From Actinomycetes bacterium (GTDB lineage: Bacteria > Actinomycetota > Actinomycetes > Streptosporangiales > Streptosporangiaceae), in the NCBI GenBank assembly GCA_025964635.1, contig JAOPYP010000285.1, positions 1 through 5,086 on the forward strand: DNA of 5,086 nucleotides, written 5' to 3'. Below are positions 1 to 4,866 of the stretch, one piece after another. Each line of letters begins with the position of its first letter. The stretch's first letter is position 1. The translations under genes were made by a program, and so were the position numbers. Below the pieces are notes generated by a model that saw nothing but the letters and a program-made list of their open reading frames with translations, searched no databases and was not told the DNA's origin.

Positions 1-10
1 CCGCGGCGGG

Positions 11-532
11 TCAGACGGCCAGGTCGGTGCGCAGCACGCTGAACCAGATCCCGTCCCGCCACGCGCCGTCGCGCCATCCGATGCCGCGCAGCAGGCCCTC
101 CCGGGTGAACCCGGCCTTCTCCAGCGCCCGCTGCTCGGCGATGTTGCCTGCCTCGGTGGCCGCCTCGATCCGGTGCACGGGGGTGTGCGCGAACAGGTAG
201 CGCACCAGCAGCCGGTGCGCCTCAGTGCCGTACCCGTGGCCCCGGGCCCTGGCGGCCAACGCGATGCCGATCTCCCAGCAGTAGGCCGTCGGGGTGGGGG
301 ACTTGCGCCGCCAGTTGACGAGCCCCAGCCGTTCCTGGCCGCGGACCACCATGAGGGTTCCGCCATCGTCGCCGAGGAGACCGTTCTCCGCCCACCGGCG
401 GTGCCACTGGTGGCGGTCGGTCCAGCCGTACCAGGAGAACTCCCCCGCCGCGTCCGGGTCACCCCCGACCAGGTCCCCCAGCATCGCCAGATCGTCTTCC
501 TCGACGGGCCGCAACGCGATCGGATCGTCCAT
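11..532 (-). CDS. GNAT family N-acetyltransferase (RimJ/RimL type)
   Basis: This is a 173-residue acetyltransferase predicted to move an acetyl group from acetyl-CoA to an amine, acting in the cytoplasm. The substrate is unknown. The acetyl-CoA (P-loop-like) motif RARGHGYGTEA lies at residues 95-105 after the beta-4 strand CWEIGIAL (85-92). The second conserved block, N130 to EKAGF (138-142), and the WRDGAWRDGIWFSVLR end (153-168) are typical of the RimJ/RimL branch, which acetylates protein N-termini, aminoglycosides or other amines. The length is normal for the family. The frame stays open upstream to a TTG near 799, but that extension is low-complexity and Pro/Arg-rich with no family match, so I reject it. 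I chose the ATG at 532 because the conserved IALRPVEEDDL beta-1 region starts directly after it and an AGG sits about 9 nt upstream. The in-frame ATG at 541 is the alternative. It lies behind the MFS gene on the same strand, 263 nt away, so it could be co-transcribed or have its own promoter. Confidence 0.9.
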   Translation of the reverse strand: MDDPIALRPVEEDDLAMLGDLVGGDPDAAGEFSWYGWTDRHQWHRRWAENGLLGDDGGTLMVVRGQERLGLVNWRRKSPTPTAYCWEIGIALAARARGHGYGTEAHRLLVRYLFAHTPVHRIEAATEAGNIAEQRALEKAGFTREGLLRGIGWRDGAWRDGIWFSVLRTDLAV

Positions 533-634
533 ACCCAGCATCCTGCCGCACGGTCGGGAGGGGAGGGTGCCCCGACGGGGAGGGTGCTGCCGCGCGGGGT
601 CGCGACCGACGCGGACAGGACCTTCACCCGCTAG

Positions 635-821
635 CACCGGCCGGCCGCCGGGGTCGCGGTCATCGGCGTTCTGGAGGCGTCCACGGTCATGCTGACCAGG
701 GAGGTAGCCGGGCGGACCGGAAGGCGGCGGTGCCGCTGCTGCCGTACCTGACTGGAACGGGTTCGCCCTGGTGCTGAACACCAGGATCGCCCTCGTCAAC
801 CGGGACGGCCGCGGCCGCTGA
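635..821 (+). pseudogene. Possible decayed remnant of a plus-strand gene (unidentified)
   Basis: Two coding-looking plus-strand segments sit in different frames. Frame A is open from 635 to a TGA at 749-751 and reads AAGVAVIGVLEASTVMLTRE. Frame B is open from 708 to a TGA at 819-821 and reads VPDWNGFALVLNTRIALVN near its end. Both have almost all G/C at third positions and sensible hydrophobic patterning. Their stops suggest one gene broken by a frameshift between about 708 and 748, with its start lost. The 3' end overlaps the convergent MFS gene. I do not recognise the family, and in DNA this GC-rich both strands often look coding, so this is weak inference. Confidence 0.2.
767..785 (-). terminator. 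Candidate hairpin downstream of the MFS gene
   Basis: A perfect inverted repeat has 7-bp arms (CCTGGTG / CACCAGG) and a 5-nt loop. It starts about 10 nt beyond the MFS stop codon in the direction of its transcription. No T-tract follows, which is common for actinobacterial terminators. The stem is short, so it may only slow or partly stop transcription into the acetyltransferase gene. Confidence 0.35.
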
Positions 822-2370
822 GCCGGGCGGGCGAGCCGCGCCGCGCCCCGTCCTCCTCAGCGGGTGCCTCCTCGTCCGCGGGTACCTCCTCGTCCGCGGG
901 TGCCTCCTCGTCCGCGGGTGCCTCCCCGTCCGCGAGTGCCTCCCCGTCCGCGAGTGCCTCCTCCTCGCCCGCCGGGGCGGGGCCCTGGCGGGCGAGGGCG
1001 AACCAGGCCGCGCCGGCCGCCGCGACAAGGGCGGCCACGGCCCAGGCGGCCCGCGGCGGGGGCGTGCCCAGCGCGGGGGTTCCGCTCGTGGCCGCGGCCA
1101 CCAGGAGCGCCGTGGCGATGCCCACGGCCGTACCGAGCTGGGCCGCGGTGTTGATAATCCCGGACGCGCCGCCCCGCCACCGCGGCGCGACGTCGGTGCC
1201 CAGGCCGGTGGCCGCGACCGACGACAGCCCGATGCCCGCCCCGCCCGCGGCGGCGGACAGCGGCACCGCCCACGCCTGCGCGGCCAGCGGGATCAACATG
1301 GCGTCCGCGACCGCGATCAGGGCGAGACCGGCGGCGATCAGGCGCTGGGCGACCAGCCGGGGCGGCCCCGCGCGGCGCTGCACCGCCGCGGCCAGCGCCG
1401 ACCCGCCGATCACGGCCAGGCTGAACGGGAGCAGGCTCGCCGCCGCCTGCAACGGTGTCCGGCGCAGGGAATTCTGCAGGTACAGGGTGACCAGCGTGAC
1501 GGCCGAGCTGGTGGTCGCGGTGTTGAGCAGGCCGCCGAGCGTCCCCAGCCGCAGCTGCCGGGACCCGATCAGCTCCGGCGGCAGCAACGGCGCGGCGGCG
1601 CGGCGGTCCACCAGGACGAAGCCGCCGGCCAGCGCAAGGCAGGCGGCCAGCAGCAGGCCGCCGGCCACGTGGCCGTCCGGCTGGCTGATCAGGGTCGCGC
1701 CGACCACGAACGCCATGACGGCCGCAGTGAAGATGGCCGCTCCGGCCAGGTTCAGCGATCCCGCTTGCCGGCGGCCGCCGTCCCGGGGCACCGTGGCCGC
1801 GATGACCGCGGCCAGCGCGGCGGACAGCGGCAGGTAGGCCCAGAAGATGACGCGCCAGCTAGTCAGGTCGGTGACGATGCCGCCCACGACGAAGCCGCTG
1901 GCGCCCGCCGCCGCCCCGGCCGCGCTCCAGGCCGCGATGGCCCGGTGCCGGGCCGGCCCTTCGGCAGTGATCGTGGTCAGCAGGCGCAGCGCGGAGGGCA
2001 CCGACGCGGCGGCCGCCGCGCCCTGCAGGCAGCGGCCGGCGGTGAGGGCCAGGACCGACGGCGCGGTGGCGGCCACGAGGGCACCCGCCGCGAACACGGC
2101 CAGGCTGGCCAGGATCGTGCGCCGGTGCCCGTAACGGTCCCCGAGCCGGGCGCCGAGCATGAGCAGGCCGCCGAAGAACATGGCGTAGCCGGTCGCGATG
2201 AGGCTGCCCAGGGAGTCCGGGGCGTGCAGGCTGGCCAGCATCGCGGGCAGGGACGTGACCACCACGGTCACCCCGAGCACGTCCATGAACTGCACCAGGC
2301 ACAGCGAGACCACGGCCACGCCCACCCGGCGGGCGGGATCTGCGGCGGCGGCACTGCGGGGCTGGCCCAT
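796..2370 (-). CDS. MFS transporter, DHA2 (EmrB/QacA-like) drug exporter with acidic repeat tail
   Basis: This 524-residue inner-membrane exporter probably works as a proton-coupled antiporter of small toxic compounds; the substrate is unknown. TM1 carries the DHA2-like signature FMDVLGVTVVVTSLP (28-42). The loop between helices 2 and 3 carries MFS motif A, GARLGDRYGHRR (73-84). Motif C is relaxed (about 149-164, with Ala where the usual GP proline sits) and is followed by the conserved SWRVIFWAYLP (171-181). Hydrophobic segments continue to about 460, consistent with a 12-14 helix protein. Residues 468-507 form an acidic tail of five hexapeptide repeats (ADGEAL/ADEEAP), which should face the cytoplasm. 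The frame opens at a TTG (2403), with two GTGs also upstream. I prefer the ATG at 2370 because the usual short charged N-terminus follows it. It begins 101 nt downstream of the AHSA1 gene, behind a strong hairpin, so it probably has its own promoter. The stop is TGA at 796-798. Confidence 0.92.
   Translation of the reverse strand: MGQPRSAAAADPARRVGVAVVSLCLVQFMDVLGVTVVVTSLPAMLASLHAPDSLGSLIATGYAMFFGGLLMLGARLGDRYGHRRTILASLAVFAAGALVAATAPSVLALTAGRCLQGAAAAASVPSALRLLTTITAEGPARHRAIAAWSAAGAAAGASGFVVGGIVTDLTSWRVIFWAYLPLSAALAAVIAATVPRDGGRRQAGSLNLAGAAIFTAAVMAFVVGATLISQPDGHVAGGLLLAACLALAGGFVLVDRRAAAPLLPPELIGSRQLRLGTLGGLLNTATTSSAVTLVTLYLQNSLRRTPLQAAASLLPFSLAVIGGSALAAAVQRRAGPPRLVAQRLIAAGLALIAVADAMLIPLAAQAWAVPLSAAAGGAGIGLSSVAATGLGTDVAPRWRGGASGIINTAAQLGTAVGIATALLVAAATSGTPALGTPPPRAAWAVAALVAAAGAAWFALARQGPAPAGEEEALADGEALADGEAPADEEAPADEEVPADEEAPAEEDGARRGSPARLSGRGRPG
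862..955. repeat. 18-bp tandem repeat array (about 5 units) inside the MFS gene
   Basis: Five consecutive 18-bp units run from 866 to 955 on the plus strand. Three are of the type gcctcctcgtccgcgggt (the second starts with a) and two of the type gcctccccgtccgcgagt. Degenerate partial units flank both ends (about 851-865 and 956-966). Because 18 is divisible by three the reading frame is kept, and the minus strand encodes hexapeptides ADGEAL, ADGEAP, ADEEAP, ADEEVP and ADEEAP at residues 474-503 of the transporter. Neighbouring units are nearly identical, which points to recent expansion by slippage or unequal exchange. Other frames stay open through the array and give false PPRPRV- and GGTRGR-type ORFs. 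Confidence 0.93.
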
Positions 2371-2374
2371 AGAC

Positions 2375-2403
2375 CCTGTAACTTCCACCACAGATCCGGG
2401 CAA
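2375..2403 (-). promoter_or_regulatory. Possible promoter of the MFS gene
   Basis: On the minus strand, TTGCCC (2398-2403) could be a -35 and TACAGG (2375-2380) a -10, with a 17-bp spacer. The -10 lacks the usual final T. Transcription would start at or just before the ATG at 2370, giving a leaderless mRNA, in line with the lack of a well-spaced Shine-Dalgarno. This is a weak match in a short gap. Confidence 0.25.
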
Positions 2404-2427
2404 ACCTGAAGCCAGGCCGGCCCGGGT

Positions 2428-2464
2428 CCCGGCGGGCGGCCAGAAGCGCTGGCCGCCCGGCGGG
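2428..2464 (-). terminator. Strong GC hairpin terminator after the AHSA1 gene
   Basis: An inverted repeat has 15-nt arms (2428-2442 and 2450-2464), 14 of 15 positions paired, and a 7-nt loop (gaagcgc). The ten loop-proximal pairs are perfect (CGGGCGGCCA with TGGCCGCCCG). On the minus strand it begins 7 nt after the AHSA1 stop codon. No T-tract follows, as is usual for high-GC actinobacterial terminators. It most likely ends the arsR-AHSA1 transcript and insulates the MFS gene. Confidence 0.7.
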
Positions 2465-2471
2465 AACGGGC

Positions 2472-2954
2472 TCAGGCCACCGGGGCGAGCGCGGCGGCCA
2501 GCTTGGCCAGCGCGGCTTCCCAGCCCGGGCCGACGTTCTCCGCCACCCCGGGCATGGCCGCGGCGAGTTCGCCGAGGTGTTCGTGGACGAGGGTGAGCAG
2601 GGTGCCGCCCGCCGGGTCCGGGGAGAACGTGATCGTCAGCTGCGAGTCGAAGACCGGGCCGTCGGTACGCTCCGGGCCGACGAAGCCCCAGCGGAACACC
2701 AGGCGCTCGTGCGGGACGAGTTCGAGAAGTTCAGCCTCGAAGCCGCCGGCGTCGCGGCCGGATTCCTCCTGCCAGATCCGGTAACTGCCGCCGGGCCACT
2801 CCTCAACCTCGGCCCGGGCCATGGTCAGGCTGCCCGGTGCCATCCAGCGCGCCAGCAGGTCAGGGTCGAGCCAGGCCCGGTAGACCTGGCCGGGAGGAGC
2901 CGGGATGAGACGTTCCACCCGGACCACGGCGGGTGGCACAGCGCTTGGAGTCAT
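2472..2954 (-). CDS. SRPBCC / AHSA1-like (Aha1 C-terminal, START-fold) protein
   Basis: This is a 160-residue, single-domain protein of the helix-grip START/Bet v1 fold, a family that binds hydrophobic ligands in a central cavity. Its ligand and cellular role are not known. Family hallmarks are the opening VVRVERLIPAPPGQVYRAWLDP (10-31), the LLARWMAP turn (33-40), PGGSYRI (54-60), the strands VFDSQLTITF (101-110) and GGTLLTLVHEHL (116-127), and the C-terminal helix GWEAALAKLAAAL (144-156). I chose the ATG at 2954 because an upstream extension would run through the end of the arsR gene. A purine-rich GGACGAGCAA precedes it. It follows arsR by 16 nt, forming the very common arsR-AHSA1 pair, and should be repressed by that regulator. 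A strong hairpin follows the stop. The family call is secure; the function is not. Confidence 0.93.
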   Translation of the reverse strand: MTPSAVPPAVVRVERLIPAPPGQVYRAWLDPDLLARWMAPGSLTMARAEVEEWPGGSYRIWQEESGRDAGGFEAELLELVPHERLVFRWGFVGPERTDGPVFDSQLTITFSPDPAGGTLLTLVHEHLGELAAAMPGVAENVGPGWEAALAKLAAALAPVA

Positions 2955-2970
2955 TTGCTCGTCCAGTCCG

Positions 2971-3336
2971 TTAGGGATGTTCGGGATTTTCCGGGCCGGG
3001 GGCGGCCGTGCGGACGAGGTGCGCCAGGGCATCGAGCCGGTCGTTCCAGAACGGCTCGTACCAGCTCAGCCAGGCCTCGGCCTGGGCCAGCGGGGCGGCC
3101 CGCAGCCGGCACAGATGGCGCCGGCCGCTCACGGTGCGATGCAGCAGCCCGGCCCGCTCCAGGACCTGGACATGCTTGGAGGCGGCCGCCAGCGACATGG
3201 TCAGCGGCTCGGCCAGCTGCCCCACGGTCAGCGCGCCGGCGGCCAGGCGGCGGAGCATCGCCCGCCGGGCATCGTTCGCGAGCGCGTGGAACACCTCGTC
3301 CATCCCGGGCGCCTCGACGGCCAGATCCTCAACCAC
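2971..3336 (-). CDS. ArsR/SmtB-family winged-helix repressor
   Basis: This is a 121-residue DNA-binding repressor counted from a GTG start. The winged helix spans VFHALANDARRAMLRRL through LTVGQLAEPLTMSLAAASKHVQVLERAGLL (about residues 36-64) and the wing HRTVSGRRHLCRL (66-78). The C-terminal helix WLSWYEPFWNDRLDAL is typical of the subgroup paired with AHSA1 proteins. The ELCVCDL-type metal site is absent and there is only one Cys (HLCRL), so metal sensing is unlikely and the inducer is unknown. The start is ambiguous. GTG at 3336 (reading MVEDL) lies in a palindrome just downstream of a promoter and fits leaderless translation. ATG at 3303, with GAGG 8 nt upstream, would give 110 residues and still keep the whole domain. 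The AHSA1 gene follows after 16 nt. The palindrome over the start implies autorepression. Confidence 0.92.
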   Translation of the reverse strand: MVEDLAVEAPGMDEVFHALANDARRAMLRRLAAGALTVGQLAEPLTMSLAAASKHVQVLERAGLLHRTVSGRRHLCRLRAAPLAQAEAWLSWYEPFWNDRLDALAHLVRTAAPGPENPEHP

Positions 3337-3345
3337 ATGGTTGAG
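3328..3345. promoter_or_regulatory. Palindromic operator over the arsR start (likely autoregulatory)
   Basis: CTCAACCACATGGTTGAG has perfect 8-bp arms (CTCAACCA / TGGTTGAG) around a 2-bp centre. It overlaps the predicted -10 element by two bases, the likely transcription start and the GTG at 3336. This is where an ArsR homodimer would block its own promoter. The right half recurs as ATGGTTGGGCTT at 3378-3389, exactly 41 bp (about four helical turns) from ATGGTTGAGCTT at 3337-3348. The symmetry is seen directly; binding by this protein is inferred. Confidence 0.65.
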
Positions 3346-3373
3346 CTTAGGTGGCTGGCCGGCCGATGGTCAG
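3344..3373 (-). promoter_or_regulatory. Predicted arsR-AHSA1 promoter
   Basis: On the minus strand, CTGACC (3368-3373) resembles a -35 and TAAGCT (3344-3349) fits the TAnnnT -10 pattern, with an 18-bp spacer. Transcription would start around 3336-3338, at or beside the GTG start codon and inside the palindrome. This explains why there is no Shine-Dalgarno before that GTG. Confidence 0.45.
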
Positions 3374-4075
3374 CCGTATGGTTGGGCTTTTGGCCCGAGA
3401 GGTGGGCCACCTGATCCGGGCCGGCTGACGGCAGGCCAGAATCTGCGCATGGGTCTTGCACGCTCGGTTGCGTTGTTCATCGCCGCGGGTCTGGCGGAAA
3501 TCGGCGGGGGGTACCTCATCTGGCGCTGGCTCCGGGACGGGGCGCCGGTCATCGTCGGCATCCTGGGCGGGGCCATCCTCGTGGTCTACGGGATCATCCC
3601 GACCCTGCAGAAGAGCTCCGACTTCGGCCGGATCTACGCGGCCTACGGCGGCGTGTTCGTGGTCGCGTCGCTGCTGTGGGGCTGGGGCGTGGACAAGAGC
3701 CGCCCGGATCGCTTCGACTGGGTCGGCGCCGCGGTGGTCCTGGCCGGCGTGGCGATCATCTACTTCGCCCCGCGACGCTAACTCAGCGCCGCTGATCCCG
3801 TGCGCCTTCCAGGCCGCGTAGGCGCCCGGCAGGCAGGCGGCGCAGGGCCGGTAGCCGGCCGCGACCGCGGTCGGCTCGTCGGCGAAGAACACGCGGTGGG
3901 CGGTGTAACCGCCGCGGGCGATGGCGCGCCGGGCCGACGGGCAGTCGAGCCGGCCGTAGATCCTGGCCGTGCGGTGGCCGCCGAACTGGCCGGGCACCGG
4001 GCTCCGGTACGGGCGCCGGTCGGCGCCGAGCAGCGTGTACGTCCGGGGAGACCCGCCGGGCCCCGCCCCGGCCAT
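3347..4075 (-). CDS. Small Ada-like Zn-binding domain protein; frame runs on antisense through ynfA
   Basis: Residues about 11-92 resemble the N-terminal zinc domain of Ada (PF02805 type): RIYGRLDCPSA (38-48), FFADEPTAVAAGYRPCAACLP (63-83), then AYAAWKAHG. Cysteines C45, C78 and C81 match three of the four zinc ligands of Ada. The fourth, Ada Cys38 (the methyl-phosphotriester acceptor in YCRPSC), is Gly41 here. Relatives known to me are single-domain proteins of roughly 90 residues. This frame instead has no stop at the domain end (near 3785) and reads to a TAA at 3347, giving 242 residues. The last ~147 lie antisense to the whole ynfA-like gene and look non-coding. The other two minus frames stop at 3783-3785 (TGA) and 3778-3780 (TAG), so a single indel would end the protein at ~98 residues. 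The ATG at 4073-4075 overlaps the oxygenase stop (TGATG) and has no Shine-Dalgarno, suggesting translational coupling. The domain is well supported; the true C-terminus is not. Confidence 0.75.
   Translation of the reverse strand: MAGAGPGGSPRTYTLLGADRRPYRSPVPGQFGGHRTARIYGRLDCPSARRAIARGGYTAHRVFFADEPTAVAAGYRPCAACLPGAYAAWKAHGISGAELASRGEVDDRHAGQDHRGADPVEAIRAALVHAPAPQQRRDHEHAAVGRVDPAEVGALLQGRDDPVDHEDGPAQDADDDRRPVPEPAPDEVPPADFRQTRGDEQRNRACKTHAQILACRQPARIRWPTSRAKSPTIRLTIGRPAT
3350..3448. other. Divergent intergenic region between arsR and the ynfA-like gene
   Basis: This 112-nt divergent gap (counted from the GTG) holds the arsR promoter, an extra operator-like half-site (3378-3389) and a hairpin with 6-bp arms, TGGCCC (3391-3396) and GGGCCA (3404-3409). 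The hairpin would fall in the upstream or leader region of the plus-strand gene. A weak CAGAAT (3437-3442) lies 6 nt before the ynfA-like ATG and could be a leaderless -10, but I find no convincing -35. The antisense tail of the Ada-like frame also reaches into this gap. Confidence 0.4.
3449..3781 (+). CDS. YnfA/UPF0060 family small membrane protein
   Basis: This 110-residue protein has four predicted membrane helices (about 5-25, 33-52, 63-80 and 90-107), a length almost equal to the 108-residue E. coli YnfA. The family is related to small multidrug resistance (SMR) transporters, and some enterobacterial members have been linked to efflux of cationic compounds. The substrate here is unknown. 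The conserved Glu17 in helix 1 (AEIGGGYLIWRWL), the signature GRIYAAYGGVFV (60-71) and FDWVGAAVVLAGVAIIYF (89-106) align closely with YnfA. The ATG at 3449 gives the family's normal N-terminus. The frame is open further upstream, but only as a shadow of the opposite strand. The Shine-Dalgarno is weak (an AGG about 13 nt upstream). It is divergent from arsR and convergent with the repair operon, whose last frame lies wholly antisense to it. Because the protein matches its family end to end, this strand is the real coding one. Confidence 0.93.
   Translation: MGLARSVALFIAAGLAEIGGGYLIWRWLRDGAPVIVGILGGAILVVYGIIPTLQKSSDFGRIYAAYGGVFVVASLLWGWGVDKSRPDRFDWVGAAVVLAGVAIIYFAPRR
3783..3795. repeat. Short palindrome at the convergent gene ends
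   Basis: TCAGCGCCGCTGA has 6-bp arms around a single centre base, or a 5-bp stem with a 3-nt loop. It lies directly after the ynfA-like stop (3781) and at the end of the Ada-like domain on the other strand. It could be the core of a weak bidirectional terminator, but it is too short to call firmly. Confidence 0.25.
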
Positions 4076-4866
4076 CAGGCGGCGTCGTGGAAGACGAGAC
4101 CCAGGGTGAACCGCTCGCCGGAGCGGATGACGGACACGCCGTGCCGGACGGGCGCCGCCGACCAGCCACGCCGGGACTCCACCGGGCGGTCGCGGGTGGT
4201 GAAGACCAGGCCGTGCCCGTGCGGGATGAGGGTGGCGGTGCCGCGGGACTGGGCGCGCGGGCGCTGCTCGTAGAGCAGGAACTCCCCGCCGGTGTGGTCG
4301 GCGCCGGGGTGGCTCAGGTTGATCACGACCTGCAGCGGGAACACCAGGTCGCCGTACAGGTCACGGTGCAGGGCGTTCCAGTCGCCGGCCCGGTAGCGCA
4401 GCAGGATCGCCGTGGACTTGGTCTGGCCGGCGGCGTGGCACGCCTCGAGCCAGTCGTCGAGCCGGTCCGGCCACGGGGCCGGGCGCCCGAGCCGGCTCCA
4501 CCAGTCGCGGGCGACCGGCAGCAGCTTCGGGTACAGGGCCTGCTTGAGCTCGGTGACCGCTTCGGGGAACGGCCTCGCGAAGTAGCGGTACTCGCCCTCA
4601 CCGAAGCGGTGCCGGGCCATGTTGACGGTGGACCGGAACCGTGCGTCGTCGGGATAGAGGGCGGCGATCGCGGCCGCCTCGTCGCTGGTCAGCAGCGGCC
4701 CGGTCAGGCTGCAGCCGTAGGCGTCCAGCCCGGCGCGGACCGCGTCCCAGTCGGTGGCGTCGACGCGGTCCTGCCACGTCCCGGCCGGGTCAGCGGGCCC
4801 GGTGCCGCCCGCCCCGGTGCTGGTGCTCGTGCCGTTGCTTGTGCGGGTGCTGGTGATGGGACTCAT
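4075..4866 (-). CDS. 2-oxoglutarate/Fe(II) oxygenase, PF09859-type (predicted DNA alkylation repair)
   Basis: This 263-residue cytoplasmic dioxygenase is predicted to use Fe(II), O2 and 2-oxoglutarate. Its family is annotated as acting oxidatively on damaged, alkylated DNA, a prediction based largely on sequence and context. The double-stranded beta-helix begins near STAILLRYRAGDWNALHRDLYGD. The metal ligands are H167 and D169 (HRD) and H242 (VRHGVSV), with R252 ten residues on as the likely 2OG carboxylate anchor. GGEFLLYEQRPRAQSRG (193-209) and the closing FTLGLVFHDA are family-typical. Residues 5-28 are a Ser/Thr/Gly-rich, probably disordered tail. I chose the ATG at 4866 because a strong GGAGGAGG lies about 7 nt upstream and the start overlaps the upstream methyltransferase stop as ATGA. 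The longer frame to 4962 would run through that gene. The stop at 4075-4077 overlaps the next start. The layout implies one coupled repair operon. Confidence 0.93.
   Translation of the reverse strand: MSPITSTRTSNGTSTSTGAGGTGPADPAGTWQDRVDATDWDAVRAGLDAYGCSLTGPLLTSDEAAAIAALYPDDARFRSTVNMARHRFGEGEYRYFARPFPEAVTELKQALYPKLLPVARDWWSRLGRPAPWPDRLDDWLEACHAAGQTKSTAILLRYRAGDWNALHRDLYGDLVFPLQVVINLSHPGADHTGGEFLLYEQRPRAQSRGTATLIPHGHGLVFTTRDRPVESRRGWSAAPVRHGVSVIRSGERFTLGLVFHDAA

Noticed and set aside
533..799. N-terminal extension of the acetyltransferase frame to a TTG at 799
   Set aside because: The extra 89 residues are Pro/Arg/Gly-rich with no family match, start at a TTG directly beside the MFS stop, and a full-length GNAT begins at 532.
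866..955. CRISPR-like array
   Set aside because: The units are directly abutting 18-mers with no spacers and no cas genes nearby; they are a protein-coding tandem repeat.
849..1154. Plus-strand Pro/Arg-repeat ORF and minus-strand Gly/Arg-repeat ORF over the 18-bp array
   Set aside because: A repeat with a period divisible by three keeps several frames open. The MFS frame is continuous with clear membrane helices, so the others are shadows.
2371..2403. TTG (2403) or GTG (2391/2388) start for the MFS protein
   Set aside because: The extra residues match nothing and overlap a plausible promoter, and ATG 2370 gives a normal N-terminus. Not fully excluded.
3008..3448. Long upstream extension of the ynfA-like frame on the plus strand
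   Set aside because: It lies antisense to the arsR gene, has no family match, and the ATG at 3449 gives a full-length 110-residue family member.
3783..4169. Minus-strand 128-residue ORF overlapping the Ada-like gene in another frame
   Set aside because: It is Arg/Pro-rich without motifs. Its stop at 3783 is useful only as evidence for a possible frameshift at the end of the Ada-like gene.
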